64,000 nt of DNA from Sphingomonas zeae (GCF_014197135.1 NZ_JACIFA010000006.1:135706-199705), one strand, 5' to 3'. Positions 49,629-58,708 are shown, counted from the first letter of the stretch. Notes: generated by a model from the letters alone, not told the origin. Program-made: numbers and translations.

Positions 49629-52238
49629 ATGCGGTGCGAGCCAGAAACGACCGGCCATGTCGTGAACCGCGCCTGGTGCCCCCTGCCCGACATCGTCGCG
49701 CGCCACGCCTGGTGCGATCCCGACGCCCCTGCGGTCGAAGCGCGGGGCCAGCGGCGCAGCTATGGCGAGTTGGCGGCGCGGGTCGACCAGCTGGCGGCGC
49801 GGCTGGCCTCCATGCTGACCGACGATCACCCGCTGATCGGCGTCTGCCTGGCGCGCGATGTCGATCTGCCCGCCTGGCTGCTGGCGGTTCTCAAGATCGG
49901 CGCGGCCTATCTGCCGATCGATCCCTCGACGCCGCCGACCCGCCTGGCCCATATCATGGAGGATGCGGGGCCTGCGCTGATCGTTGCCAATCGCTGCTAT
50001 GCCGAGGTCGTCGGCGGTCTGGGCGTGCCGGTGATGATCGCCGAGGACGATAGCGAGCCCGCGATGATGCTCCCCAGCCCGGCGATCACGCCCGCGACGC
50101 TGGCCTATGTCATCTTCACGTCCGGATCGACCGGCCGGCCCAAGGGTGTGGAGATCGAGCATAGCGCGCTAGTCGCGCTGCTGACGACCATGGCGGCAAG
50201 CCCGGGCTTTCGTGCGGGTGAAAAAATGCTGGGGCTCACGCGGCTCAGCTTCGACCTGTCGGTGCCGGACCTGTTCCTGCCCTTTTTCGTGGGCGGATCG
50301 CTGGCGCTGATCGATCTGGAGGATGCGGCCGATCCCGCACGGCTCGCCGCCGCCTTCGCCACGCATCGCCCCGATCTGGCGCAGGCCACGCCGTCCACCT
50401 GGCGCGCGCTCGTCGAACATGGTTGGAGCGGCCTGCCGGGCTTGCGCATCCTGGCGGGGGGCGAGGCGCTGACCCGCTCGCTCGCCGACCGGCTGCTGCT
50501 GCGATGTGGCGAACTCTGGAACATCTATGGTCCGACCGAAACCACCGTCTGGTCCACCGCCTGCCGCGTGACGCCCAGTCATGACGCCATACCGATCGGC
50601 TGGCCGATGAACGGGATCGCGGTGTACGTCACCGACAGCGATCTGACGCCCGTGCCACCGGGGAAAGTGGGCGAGATCGTGATCGGCGGATCGGGCGTCG
50701 CGCGTGGCTATCGCAACCGGCCCGAGTTGACCGCCGAGCGCTTCGTGCACATGGCGGACGGGTCGCGGGTGTACCGGACCGGCGATCTGGGCCGGTTCGA
50801 CGAACGCGGTGCGCTTTATTGCCTGGGGCGGATCGACGATCAGGTGAAGGTCCGCGGGTTTCGCATCGAGCTGGGCGATGTCGAGGCCGCGCTGTCGCTG
50901 CATTCCGATGCCGCGTGGAGCGCGGTACGGTTATGGACCGATCCCTCGGGCGAGGCCTTGCTGGTCGGCTATGTCGTGCCGCGCGCCAAATGGCTCGGCC
51001 CCCGCGCGGTCAAGGCGTTCCTGGCCGACCACCTGCCCGCCTATATGATCCCCGACCGGATCGTGACGCTGTTGTCCATGCCACTGACTCCCAATGGCAA
51101 GATCGACCGCGCGGCCCTGCCCGACCCCTTCGCTGCGGCGCCGGCCGCCATTCCCGTGGAAGCGACCGATGCCATCGACCGGCAGCTGGCGGCGATCTGG
51201 AGCGAGTTGCTGAACATCGGTGCGATCGCGGCGGACGATGACTTCTTCGATCTGGGCGGCTATTCGCTGATGACCGTACGGCTGGCCCGCCGGATCGAGG
51301 CGGCGTTCGGCGTGCGCCTGGCGCTGATCGACCTGATGCGCCACTCCACCTTGTCCGCCATGGCGGCGCGCATCGCGCTGGGCGACCAGCCCGCCGATCG
51401 GGGGATGATGCTGCTCAATCCCGAGGGAACAAGACCGCCGCTCTACTGGCTCGACACCGGGCCGCTGATGCGCAACATCCTGCGCGGCTTGTCCGCCGAG
51501 CAGCCGGTGCTGACGCTCAACATCGATCCGCTTGATGAAGACGCGCTGGGCGCAGGGGCGCTGTCGATCCCGGCGGTGGCGGCACGGCTCAAGGAGCATC
51601 TCGTGTCGGTGCATCCCATCGGTCCGCTGAGTCTGGGCGGATGGTGCCGTTGGGGCATTGTCGCTTATGAACTGGCCCGGCAACTGGAGGAGGATGGTCG
51701 TGCGGTCGACCTGCTCGTCCTGCTCGATGCCGACCGGCCCCGGCGACGCCCGATTCAAAAGGTTCGCACGGGGTTGACCCGTTTGCTCCATGGCAAAGCG
51801 ACGCCGCCGGGTGATGCGAGCTTCAGCCAAAGGGTCGAGCAGGCGACACACCGCTATGTCGCGGCGCCCTATTCCGGCCGGGTCCTGTCGCTCGAACCCA
51901 CGGCCCGCCACAACGATACCGGCTGGGGTGCCGTCGTGACGGGAAAATTGACGGTCTGGACGATACCAGGCGACCATGAGTCGATGGTCCGGGGAAGCGC
52001 GGTGCCCATCCTGGCCGCTGCTCTGGACCAGGCCCTCGCCCCGCCATCCCGAAGCCCGGATGGCGCGTCCACCGCGCTGGTCATGCCCGTTCGCGACCCG
52101 ATGGTCCCGGCGGCGCCGATCCTCCGGTCGCCTGCGATACGGGAAAGCGGCATACAAGCCGGAATGTCCCATCTGGTTGGTTCGACCGGGCCTCGGACGG
52201 GTGCGGCCGCCGGCGGCTCCAGGAGGCCAGCGGGCTGA
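49629..52238 (+). CDS. Stand-alone NRPS module: adenylation - PCP - thioesterase
   Basis: 869 residues from ATG 49629 after GGAAGGGG. Adenylation domain (about 15-510) has all core motifs: FTSGSTGRPKG, FDLSVPDLF (Asp of the amino-acid anchor present), NIYGPTETT, YRTGDLGRF, GRIDDQVKVRGFRIELGD and PNGKIDR. The carrier domain has DLGGYS546LM. The thioesterase shows GGWC673RWG, so Cys replaces the usual Ser, with Asp700 (LLDAD) and His783 (GDHESM) completing the triad at normal spacing. No condensation domain is present. It should activate one amino acid and hand it to water, itself or an external nucleophile. The EPS setting suggests decoration of the polymer, but this is inference. A 40-residue tail follows the TE. 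Confidence 0.93.
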   Translation: MRCEPETTGHVVNRAWCPLPDIVARHAWCDPDAPAVEARGQRRSYGELAARVDQLAARLASMLTDDHPLIGVCLARDVDLPAWLLAVLKIGAAYLPIDPSTPPTRLAHIMEDAGPALIVANRCYAEVVGGLGVPVMIAEDDSEPAMMLPSPAITPATLAYVIFTSGSTGRPKGVEIEHSALVALLTTMAASPGFRAGEKMLGLTRLSFDLSVPDLFLPFFVGGSLALIDLEDAADPARLAAAFATHRPDLAQATPSTWRALVEHGWSGLPGLRILAGGEALTRSLADRLLLRCGELWNIYGPTETTVWSTACRVTPSHDAIPIGWPMNGIAVYVTDSDLTPVPPGKVGEIVIGGSGVARGYRNRPELTAERFVHMADGSRVYRTGDLGRFDERGALYCLGRIDDQVKVRGFRIELGDVEAALSLHSDAAWSAVRLWTDPSGEALLVGYVVPRAKWLGPRAVKAFLADHLPAYMIPDRIVTLLSMPLTPNGKIDRAALPDPFAAAPAAIPVEATDAIDRQLAAIWSELLNIGAIAADDDFFDLGGYSLMTVRLARRIEAAFGVRLALIDLMRHSTLSAMAARIALGDQPADRGMMLLNPEGTRPPLYWLDTGPLMRNILRGLSAEQPVLTLNIDPLDEDALGAGALSIPAVAARLKEHLVSVHPIGPLSLGGWCRWGIVAYELARQLEEDGRAVDLLVLLDADRPRRRPIQKVRTGLTRLLHGKATPPGDASFSQRVEQATHRYVAAPYSGRVLSLEPTARHNDTGWGAVVTGKLTVWTIPGDHESMVRGSAVPILAAALDQALAPPSRSPDGASTALVMPVRDPMVPAAPILRSPAIRESGIQAGMSHLVGSTGPRTGAAAGGSRRPAG

Positions 52239-52310
52239 TGCGACAGGACGGCGCGACAGGCGCGGCCGGTGCTTTGCCATCGGCCACTTCATAGAGCGCG
52301 GCTCGCCCGT

Positions 52311-52351
52311 GCCGTTCGGATTGAGGGAAATTCCGGAACGGCCGATTTTTT
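52311..52351 (+). terminator. Rho-independent terminator after the NRPS gene
   Basis: Arms GCCGTTC-GGA and TCC-GGAACGGC with one bulged G and a short loop, followed by TTTTTT. A second small hairpin GTGCCG-ATTA-CGGCAC (52352-52367) lies just after it and may serve the convergent small gene. Confidence 0.8.
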
Positions 52352-52369
52352 GTGCCGATTACGGCACCG

Positions 52370-52615
52370 TCAGCTTTTTGCCGTCACCGGCACCGACGCT
52401 CGCGCGGTCGAAGGCGGCGCGGGGCCCACAGCCCGTGTGTCCGGCCCCAGATGCCGGGTGGCATAGAGACGCCGCAGAATGAGTGCGAGATCATCCTCCG
52501 TCAGTGCGGAAGCGGAATCGATCAGCGTGCCCTCAGGCAGGGCCTCCACCCATTTTGCCAGGCGGTTGCAGGCTGCGCCCAGGTCGGGATCGAAGCTGTC
52601 ATCAAAAACGGCCAT
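52370..52615 (-). CDS. Small protein of unknown function
   Basis: 81 residues, MAVFDDSFDPDLGAACNRLAK..., acidic helical first half with LTEDDLALILRRLYATR and a Pro/Thr-rich tail. No membrane segment and no MbtH motif, so it is not the usual NRPS helper despite lying next to the NRPS gene in convergent orientation. The ribosome site is weak. Called a gene because the composition is protein-like and both ends fit the neighbouring hairpin and the downstream start. Confidence 0.55.
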   Translation of the reverse strand: MAVFDDSFDPDLGAACNRLAKWVEALPEGTLIDSASALTEDDLALILRRLYATRHLGPDTRAVGPAPPSTARASVPVTAKS

Positions 52616-52737
52616 CGGATCAGCCTAACCCTTTCGGCACCGCCCGCAAGGTTCCTCGACACCGGACGACGAGGTCATTCGGAACGACCGTCTCCGGCGT
52701 TCGTCTGTCCCATATCATTCTTTTCGAGGCAGAAAGC

Positions 52738-53709
52738 GTGACCCGCACGACATCAGCCAAGCGCGTCGTCATTACCGGCGCCTCCAGCGGCATCGGCGCC
52801 GCCACCGCCATCGCCTTTGCCAAGCAGGGCGCGAGACTGGTCCTGGCCGCGCGGGGCAAGGCCGGGCTCGACGACATTGCCGAACGCTGCCGCGCGGCGG
52901 GCGGCGAAGCGCAGGTCCAGGTCGTCGACGTGACCGACGCTGGCGCCGTCGCCCGGCTCGCCGCGCGGGCCCGCGACGATCTGGGCGGGATCGACGTCTG
53001 GTTCAGCAATGTCGGCGTCGGCGTGGTGGGCAAATATCACGATGTGCCGATCGCCGATCATGCACAGGTGGTCGCCGCGAACCTGATCGGCCATATGAAC
53101 GACGCCCATGCCGTCCTACCCATCTTCCTGGCGCAGGATCATGGCATCTTCATCAACATGATCTCAGTCGGTGGTTTCGTCGCCACCCCTTATGCCGCCG
53201 CCTATTCCGCAAGCAAATTCGGGCTGCGCGGCTTCAGCGAAGCGCTGCGTGGCGAATTGTCAAAACACCCGCGCATCCATGTCTGCGACGTCTATCCGAC
53301 CTTCGTCGACACGCCGGGGATCGATCACGCCGCCAATTATACGGGCGCGGCGCTGTCGCTGCCGCCCGGGGCGCTTTCACCTGAGACGGTGGCCAGGGCC
53401 GTAGTGCGGCTCGCCGACCATCCCCGCAATACCATGGCTGTCGGGGCGCCGGCCATCGCCCTGAAGCTGAACCAGTTCTTCGTGCCCAACCTCGGCGCGG
53501 CGATGATGAACGGCTTCATGGATCATTGGACCCGAAAGGCCGATCCCGGCACGGATGGCAGCGGCGCGCTGCATGATCCCCCTCCTGCCCCCAGCGGCAT
53601 CGATGGCGGCCGGCGCCGCCCGAACCAGCGCCGAAAGGCGGCGGCGGGCGCTGGCGTCGCCGCACTGGGGCTGGCGGCCCTGGGGGCGATGCTGTGGCGG
53701 CGCCGATAA
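52738..53709 (+). CDS. SDR oxidoreductase with C-terminal membrane anchor
   Basis: 323 residues from GTG 52738. Cofactor motif TGASSGIGAA, NVG (in place of NAG), Ser in NMISVGG and catalytic YSASK are present. After the SDR core (about 1-275) comes a Pro/Gly/Arg linker and a terminal hydrophobic helix AAGAGVAALGLAALGAMLW capped by RRR, a tail-anchor-like end that is unusual for the family. It would hold the enzyme at the inner membrane. Overlaps the next gene by 16 bases. Confidence 0.9.
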   Translation: MTRTTSAKRVVITGASSGIGAATAIAFAKQGARLVLAARGKAGLDDIAERCRAAGGEAQVQVVDVTDAGAVARLAARARDDLGGIDVWFSNVGVGVVGKYHDVPIADHAQVVAANLIGHMNDAHAVLPIFLAQDHGIFINMISVGGFVATPYAAAYSASKFGLRGFSEALRGELSKHPRIHVCDVYPTFVDTPGIDHAANYTGAALSLPPGALSPETVARAVVRLADHPRNTMAVGAPAIALKLNQFFVPNLGAAMMNGFMDHWTRKADPGTDGSGALHDPPPAPSGIDGGRRRPNQRRKAAAGAGVAALGLAALGAMLWRRR

Positions 53710-54032
53710 GCCAGCCGCCGATCACGCCCGATGGCCGCTACATCGTCGTCCGGGGCCGGTTATGGCGCAGGAGCAACCCCGCTTTGGCGCCGGACGAGCG
53801 ACAGGCGCTGGTTGACGCCTTGATGCAGGCCCGGCGGGCGGTGCGGACCGGAATGATGCGGAAGGACGAAGCGGGCCTAATCCGCGCGCGCGCGCAGGTT
53901 CAGAACGCCAAGGTCGCGCTGGGCGAACGCGGCCCGGTATGGTGGGACGACGGAGCGCCCGATCTCAACCGCCATATGGTCCGCAACACCGGCTATGCGG
54001 AGTGGTACGCGAACGGGGAGGATCGCACTTGA
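53694..54032 (+). CDS. Conserved-looking small protein of unknown function
   Basis: 112 residues from GTG 53694, which lies inside the SDR 3' end. Sequence includes YIVVRGRLWRRSNPALAPDERQALVDALMQARRAV and a terminal VWWDDGAPDLNRHMVRNTGYAEWY, both protein-like and rich in Arg and Trp. It is placed between an SDR and an exonuclease with overlapping ends, so the three are co-translated. No known domain is recognised. Confidence 0.75.
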   Translation: MAAPISQPPITPDGRYIVVRGRLWRRSNPALAPDERQALVDALMQARRAVRTGMMRKDEAGLIRARAQVQNAKVALGERGPVWWDDGAPDLNRHMVRNTGYAEWYANGEDRT

Positions 54033-54589
54033 ACGTCTTTCTCGACTTCGAGGCGTCCTCGCTGTCGGACCGGAGCTATCCGATCGAGATCGCCTGGGTG
54101 TTCGACGATGGCCGTTCGCAAAGCCATCTGATCGCGCCTGCGCCGGACTGGGACGACTGGAATGACGCCGCCGAGCAGATTCACGGCCTGTCGCGCGAAA
54201 CAGTGGTCCGCGACGGCGTTCCCCATGACATCGTCGCCCGACAGATGGTCGAGGCGCTGACCGGCCATGCCCTGTTCGCCAGCGCGCCGTCCTGGGACGG
54301 CAAGTGGATGAGTGTGCTGCTGCGCGCGGCGGGATTTCCCCGCCACACGCTACGCTTGCAGGACACCGATATCGCGTTGCGCGACACCGCGACCCATATC
54401 CTGCGCGATGCCGTGCCGCCGGAGGAATTGGAGGCGCGGGTCCGCGATCTGGTAGCATGGGCCAACACGACCAAGGATAGCCCGCCCGCCCACCGCGCCC
54501 TGGCCGAAGCGACCGAGGAACGAGCGATCTGGCGGAGATTGCAGGACCGGGCGCAAGCGCTGGCGGCGGCTCCGTCGATGCAGCTCTAG
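54029..54589 (+). CDS. DEDD-family 3'-5' exonuclease-like protein
   Basis: 186 residues. TTG 54029 overlaps the upstream stop (TTGA) and has a strong GGGGAGG site eight bases before. First motif FLDFEASSL gives the Asp-Glu pair, LSRETVV and APSWDGKWM fit the second, and AHRALAEATEE sits where DEDDh enzymes have His-x4-Asp, here with Glu. Could be a proofreading-like or RNA-directed exonuclease. The stop shares CTAG (54586-54589) with the convergent ThDP gene. Confidence 0.8.
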   Translation: MNVFLDFEASSLSDRSYPIEIAWVFDDGRSQSHLIAPAPDWDDWNDAAEQIHGLSRETVVRDGVPHDIVARQMVEALTGHALFASAPSWDGKWMSVLLRAAGFPRHTLRLQDTDIALRDTATHILRDAVPPEELEARVRDLVAWANTTKDSPPAHRALAEATEERAIWRRLQDRAQALAAAPSMQL

Positions 54590-56397
54590 TCGCGTCCCGT
54601 ACGGCCGGGAAGGATCTCGCCAAGCAACTGCCGCGCCGTGTCGGCCAGGACCGCGCCGGCCCCCGAATCGCCCTTGGCCATGGCGGACATGAAGGCCTTG
54701 GCCTGTTCCAGCGTGATATGCGGCGGCAGCGGCGCGACTTCCGGATCGGTCCGCACCTCCAGGATGACCGGTCGGTCCGCCGCCAGCGCCCGGTCCCAGG
54801 CGGTGCCGAGTTGCTCGGGATCGTCGACATGGATGCCGGTCAGGCCGATCAACTCGGCGAATTGGGCATAAGGAACATCGGGCAGGTCCTGCGACGATTC
54901 GAAGCGCGGATTGCCCTCCATCACCCGCTGCTCCCACGTCACCTCATTGAGATCGCGATTGTTGAAGACGCAGACGATCAGCCGGGGATCGGCCCAGCGC
55001 CGCCAATATTTCTGCACCGTGATCATCTCGGCCAGATTGTTCATCTGCATCGCGCCATCCCCGACCAGTGCGACGACCGGCCGATCGGGATGGGCGAATT
55101 TGGCAGCGATCGCATAGGGCACCGCGGCCCCCATCGAGGCGAGCCCGCCCGACAGCGACGCCCGCTGCCCCTTTTTCACGCGATAGTCGCGTGCATACCA
55201 GTTGGCGCAGGACCCGGAATCGGAGGTGACGATCGCATCGTCGGGCAGGCGCGGCGACATTTCCCAGACGACGCGCTGCGGATTGACGGGGTTGGCGCTG
55301 GCCTTCGCGCGAGCGTCGATCGTCTCGTACCAGTCGCGCACGCCGTCGACGATGCCCGCCTGCCAGTCGCGATCCGTCTTATGGGTGACGAGGGGCAGGA
55401 GCGCGCGCAGCGTTTCGGCCGCATCGCCGTGGAGATTGACCTCCACCGGATAGCGAAGCCCCAGCATCGCCGGGTCGATATCGATCTGCACCGCCCGCGC
55501 CTGACCATCGGCAGGCAGATATTCGGCCCAGGGGAAACCCGTGCCGATCATCAGCAACGTGTCGCACTGCTCCATCATGTCCGAGGACGGCTTGGTGCCG
55601 AGCAGGCCGATCGCGCCGGTGACGAAGGGCAGGTCGTCGGGCAGCACATCCTTGCCCAGCAGCGCCTTGGCCACACCGCCGCCAAGCCGCTCGGCGATCG
55701 CGACCACCTCGTCCGCCGCGCCGCGCGCGCCTGCACCGATCAGGATCGCGACCTTGCGTCCGGCGTTCAGCACCGCCGCCGCCGCGGCAAGATCCGCCTC
55801 GTGAGGGATGACCCGCGGGCGGGTATAGCCGGGGCCACAACGGGTGAAGCCGTGCGCGCGGGCGGGCTCCTGCCATGTCTCGTCCTGTATGTCCTTGGGA
55901 AGGATCAGCGCGGTCACGCCGTTGCGTGCCTTGGCGATGCGCACGCCGCGGTCGACCAGATGGCGGACCTGCGCCGGGGCGGCCGCTTCCTGCACGAAAT
56001 CGGCGACATCGGCGAACATGCGGTCGAGATTGATTTCCTGCTGATAGGTAGCACCGCGAATGGTCGCCTCGGCCTGCCCGACGATCGCCAGGACCGGCAT
56101 ATGGTCCAGCTTGGCATCGTAAAGCCCGGTGATGAGGTGGGTCGCCCCAGGCCCGCCGGTCGACAGGCAGACGCCCATCTCGCCGGTGAACTTGGCATGG
56201 GCGACCGCCATGAACGCCGCCATCTCCTCATGCCGGACCTGGATGAACTCGATCCCCTCACCCGCCCGCTCGGCCCGCTGGAGCGCGCCCAGAACGCCGT
56301 TGATGCCGTCGCCGGGATAGCCATAGATCCGGGTCACGCCCCAGGTCTTGAGCCGTTCGACGAAGAAATCGCTGGTGCGCTTGGCCATGTCGTTCAT
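54586..56397 (-). CDS. ThDP-dependent enzyme, pyruvate oxidase / acetolactate synthase-like
   Basis: About 603 residues from ATG 56397 (MNDMAKRTSDFF). The three-domain ThDP layout is complete: activating Glu in VRHEEMAAFMA, central domain with GTGFPWAEYLP, and the cofactor motif GDGAMQMNNLAEM...NNRD. The FAD/regulatory details that split pyruvate oxidase from acetolactate synthase are not decisive; RIYGYPGDGINGVLG and the lack of a neighbouring small subunit favour a pyruvate oxidase/decarboxylase-type role. Monocistronic, convergent with the exonuclease gene. ATG 56388 is the alternative start. Confidence 0.9.
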   Translation of the reverse strand: MNDMAKRTSDFFVERLKTWGVTRIYGYPGDGINGVLGALQRAERAGEGIEFIQVRHEEMAAFMAVAHAKFTGEMGVCLSTGGPGATHLITGLYDAKLDHMPVLAIVGQAEATIRGATYQQEINLDRMFADVADFVQEAAAPAQVRHLVDRGVRIAKARNGVTALILPKDIQDETWQEPARAHGFTRCGPGYTRPRVIPHEADLAAAAAVLNAGRKVAILIGAGARGAADEVVAIAERLGGGVAKALLGKDVLPDDLPFVTGAIGLLGTKPSSDMMEQCDTLLMIGTGFPWAEYLPADGQARAVQIDIDPAMLGLRYPVEVNLHGDAAETLRALLPLVTHKTDRDWQAGIVDGVRDWYETIDARAKASANPVNPQRVVWEMSPRLPDDAIVTSDSGSCANWYARDYRVKKGQRASLSGGLASMGAAVPYAIAAKFAHPDRPVVALVGDGAMQMNNLAEMITVQKYWRRWADPRLIVCVFNNRDLNEVTWEQRVMEGNPRFESSQDLPDVPYAQFAELIGLTGIHVDDPEQLGTAWDRALAADRPVILEVRTDPEVAPLPPHITLEQAKAFMSAMAKGDSGAGAVLADTARQLLGEILPGRTGRD

Positions 56398-56583
56398 CCC
56401 ATCGGTGATAGAAGGGGGACGATCGGTTCGGAGACCTGTTCCGTCCCCCACCGGGATTCGGCCCAAGAACGCCTCCACTCCGCCGATCGACCAAGGATCC
56501 CATGCGCGAGGACTTGATCATCCCCCGTGTTGGCGAACACGCTGGGTAGATACCTGATAGCCGAGTGCACGTTGTCGATTATG

Positions 56584-56793
56584 GCTCAATGGCCGCCACT
56601 GGCGTGTCGGTCGTGCAGGGCCGGAACCGGCGCCCCGCCAGCGCGCGGATATGATGCCCAACTCGGCCGCAATCTCGATCTGTGGTGGACCGCTCGTTTC
56701 CCACAGCGCCACACCCTCGCGCTTGAACTCGTCCGTGAAACGACGCGTCGTACGTGTGATCAAAACGCCTCCCGGCTCGGCAGAGCCTATCAT
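56584..56793 (-). pseudogene. Remnant of an IS3-type transposase OrfA
   Basis: A fragment reading ITRTTRRFTDEFKREGVALWE...IEIAAELGI matches the start of IS3-family OrfA helix-turn-helix proteins. After about 40 residues the match stops, and no OrfB follows. It marks a decayed insertion between the ThDP gene and the redox/regulator island. The stretch 56398-56583 beside it holds no gene. Confidence 0.7.
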
Positions 56794-56941
56794 CGGTGTG
56801 CGTCAAACCGAAGGATGATCACATTTTTGGCGAGCGGAAAGAGCGGCCCGATCGTCCGTCGAACGATTTCGACCGCGCCCCCGCCTATTCTGGCGCCCCT
56901 CCTTCGATCAGCCATTCCCGGCCGTGACCGTAGTCATAGAG

Positions 56942-57841
56942 TTATGCCTGCTGGGCAGAATGCAGCCGGTCGATATCCTGACGCGGCGGTGCGCCGAACA
57001 AGCGGCGATATTCCCGGCTGAATTGCGACGGACTATCATAGCCTACTGCGAAACCGGCCGTCCCGGCCGTAGCGCCGCCGACCAGCATCAAGCGCCGGGC
57101 TTCCTGGAGGCGCAACTGCTTCTGGTATTCAAGCGGCGTCATGCGGGTGATCGCCTTGAAATGCGCATATAGCGAGGAAGAGCTCATCCCTGCCTCGGCA
57201 GCGATCTCGTCGATGCGGATTGGCGTGTCGAAGCGGCGCCGGATCGCGGAAATCGCGCGGCTGACCTGGTTGAGGTGGCTGCCCGCTGTTGCAACGTGGC
57301 GGAGCATCGGGCCGTGCGGTCCAATCATCAGACGGTAGACGATTTCCCTTTCGATCAGCGGCGCCAGGACTCGAATCGTTTCCGGTCGATCGAGCAGTCC
57401 CACCAGACGGCACGCGGCGTCGATCAGATCGGGATCGCTGGGATAAACGCCGAGCACCGGCAGGTCGGCGCGCGGAACGGCACTGCCTTCGCCTACCATC
57501 AGATCGGCCAGCATCGCAGGGTCTAGATCGATCTTGCAACAGAGATAAGGGCGGTCGGGGCTCGCATCGATGACATGGCCGACGATTGGCAGGTCGAGCG
57601 AGACGAGGAGATAATGCGCTGCATCGTAGACGACGCTGTGATCGCCGATCGAGACGCGCTTCGAGCCTTGGGCGATCAGGCAAAGCGAAGCTTCATAAAC
57701 GGCGGGCGTCGGGGCGCTCGCTTGGTCCGCGCGAATCAGAGAAACACGGGGTAACGCTGTCGTCCAAATGCCTGATCCGTTGACATGACGGTCGATAACG
57801 TCGGTAAGTTCGGCAATCCGGTCCATGCGATGGTCATTCAT
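56942..57841 (-). CDS. AraC-family transcriptional regulator
   Basis: 299 residues. N-terminal AraC_N-type sensing domain (about 25-180, YEASLCLIAQGSKRVSIGD and YLLVSLDLPIVGHV) and C-terminal double helix-turn-helix (IDEIAAEAGMSSSSLYAHFKAITRMTPLEYQKQLRLQEARRL, then VGYDSPSQFSREYRRLFGAPP). This subgroup commonly sits beside SDR and aldo/keto reductase genes and controls them. Divergent from the SDR gene at 57975 with 133 bases between. Confidence 0.93.
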   Translation of the reverse strand: MNDHRMDRIAELTDVIDRHVNGSGIWTTALPRVSLIRADQASAPTPAVYEASLCLIAQGSKRVSIGDHSVVYDAAHYLLVSLDLPIVGHVIDASPDRPYLCCKIDLDPAMLADLMVGEGSAVPRADLPVLGVYPSDPDLIDAACRLVGLLDRPETIRVLAPLIEREIVYRLMIGPHGPMLRHVATAGSHLNQVSRAISAIRRRFDTPIRIDEIAAEAGMSSSSLYAHFKAITRMTPLEYQKQLRLQEARRLMLVGGATAGTAGFAVGYDSPSQFSREYRRLFGAPPRQDIDRLHSAQQA

Positions 57842-57974
57842 CAGCCGACCGGCAGGCGCAAGCGGATTGGGCCGCTTCTGGAGAATTGTGCAAAGCGTTC
57901 GGACGATCGCTCTACCGCTTACGGCCCCTGCGGCGCCATCTTTCCACCCGTCACTTTAAGGCAAGGAAAGCATC

Positions 57975-58700
57975 ATGGCAGGAAGCATGGACAAAGTCGT
58001 CCTCATCACCGGCGCCTCCAGCGGGATCGGCGAGGCGACGGCGCGCGAACTGGCAGCGGCTGGCGCGCGGCTGTTCATCGGCGCGCGACGCGGCGACCGG
58101 TTGCAGGCGCTGGCCGACGAACTGGGCGAGACGGTCGCGTGGCGCATCCTCGACGTAACGGACGGCGCCGACTTTGACGCCTTCGTGGGCGCTGCCGAGG
58201 CACGGTTCGGGCGCATCGATGTATTGGTCAACAATGCCGGCGTCATGCCGCTTTCACCGCTCGTAGCGCTGAAACGCGATGAGTGGAAACGAATGGTCGA
58301 CGTCAACATCCACGGCGTGCTCAATGGCATCGCTGCGGTTCTGCCACGGTTCGTGGCGCAGCAGGGCGGCCATATCGTCAATGTCGCCTCGGTCGCCGCG
58401 CACATGGTTATGCCGACCGCTGCCGTCTATTGCGCCACCAAACATGCGGTGCGCGCCATTACCGAAGGGCTGCGGCAGGAGCATGACGATATCCGTTCGA
58501 CGCTGATCTCGCCGGGCGTCGTCGCCACCGAGCTCGGCCACGACATTACCGATCCGGCGGTGGCCACCGCGCTGACGGGGTGGCGGAAGAAAGCGCTGAC
58601 CGCGGACGCGATCGCGCGGGCAGTTCGCTATGCCGTAGAGCAGCCCGAAGGCGTCGACATCAACGAGGTCATCGTTCGCCCGACCGCTGCAGACATGTAA
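57975..58700 (+). CDS. Short-chain dehydrogenase/reductase
   Basis: 241-residue classical SDR: TGASSGIGEATA, NNAGV, Ser in VASVAAH, catalytic YCATK. ATG 57975 after AAGGAAAG. Highest resemblance by eye is to the YdfG-like NADP-dependent hydroxy-acid/serine dehydrogenase group. Probable target of the divergent AraC regulator. An 11-base perfect hairpin follows. Confidence 0.93.
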   Translation: MAGSMDKVVLITGASSGIGEATARELAAAGARLFIGARRGDRLQALADELGETVAWRILDVTDGADFDAFVGAAEARFGRIDVLVNNAGVMPLSPLVALKRDEWKRMVDVNIHGVLNGIAAVLPRFVAQQGGHIVNVASVAAHMVMPTAAVYCATKHAVRAITEGLRQEHDDIRSTLISPGVVATELGHDITDPAVATALTGWRKKALTADAIARAVRYAVEQPEGVDINEVIVRPTAADM

Positions 58701-58708
58701 TGGCAGAA

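Noticed and set aside
52370..52615. MbtH-like NRPS helper
   Set aside because: The size is close, but the conserved Trp/Pro-rich MbtH pattern is absent.
56518..56793. Intact transposase gene
   Set aside because: Only the first part of an IS3 OrfA is recognisable; no OrfB or clear terminal repeats are seen.
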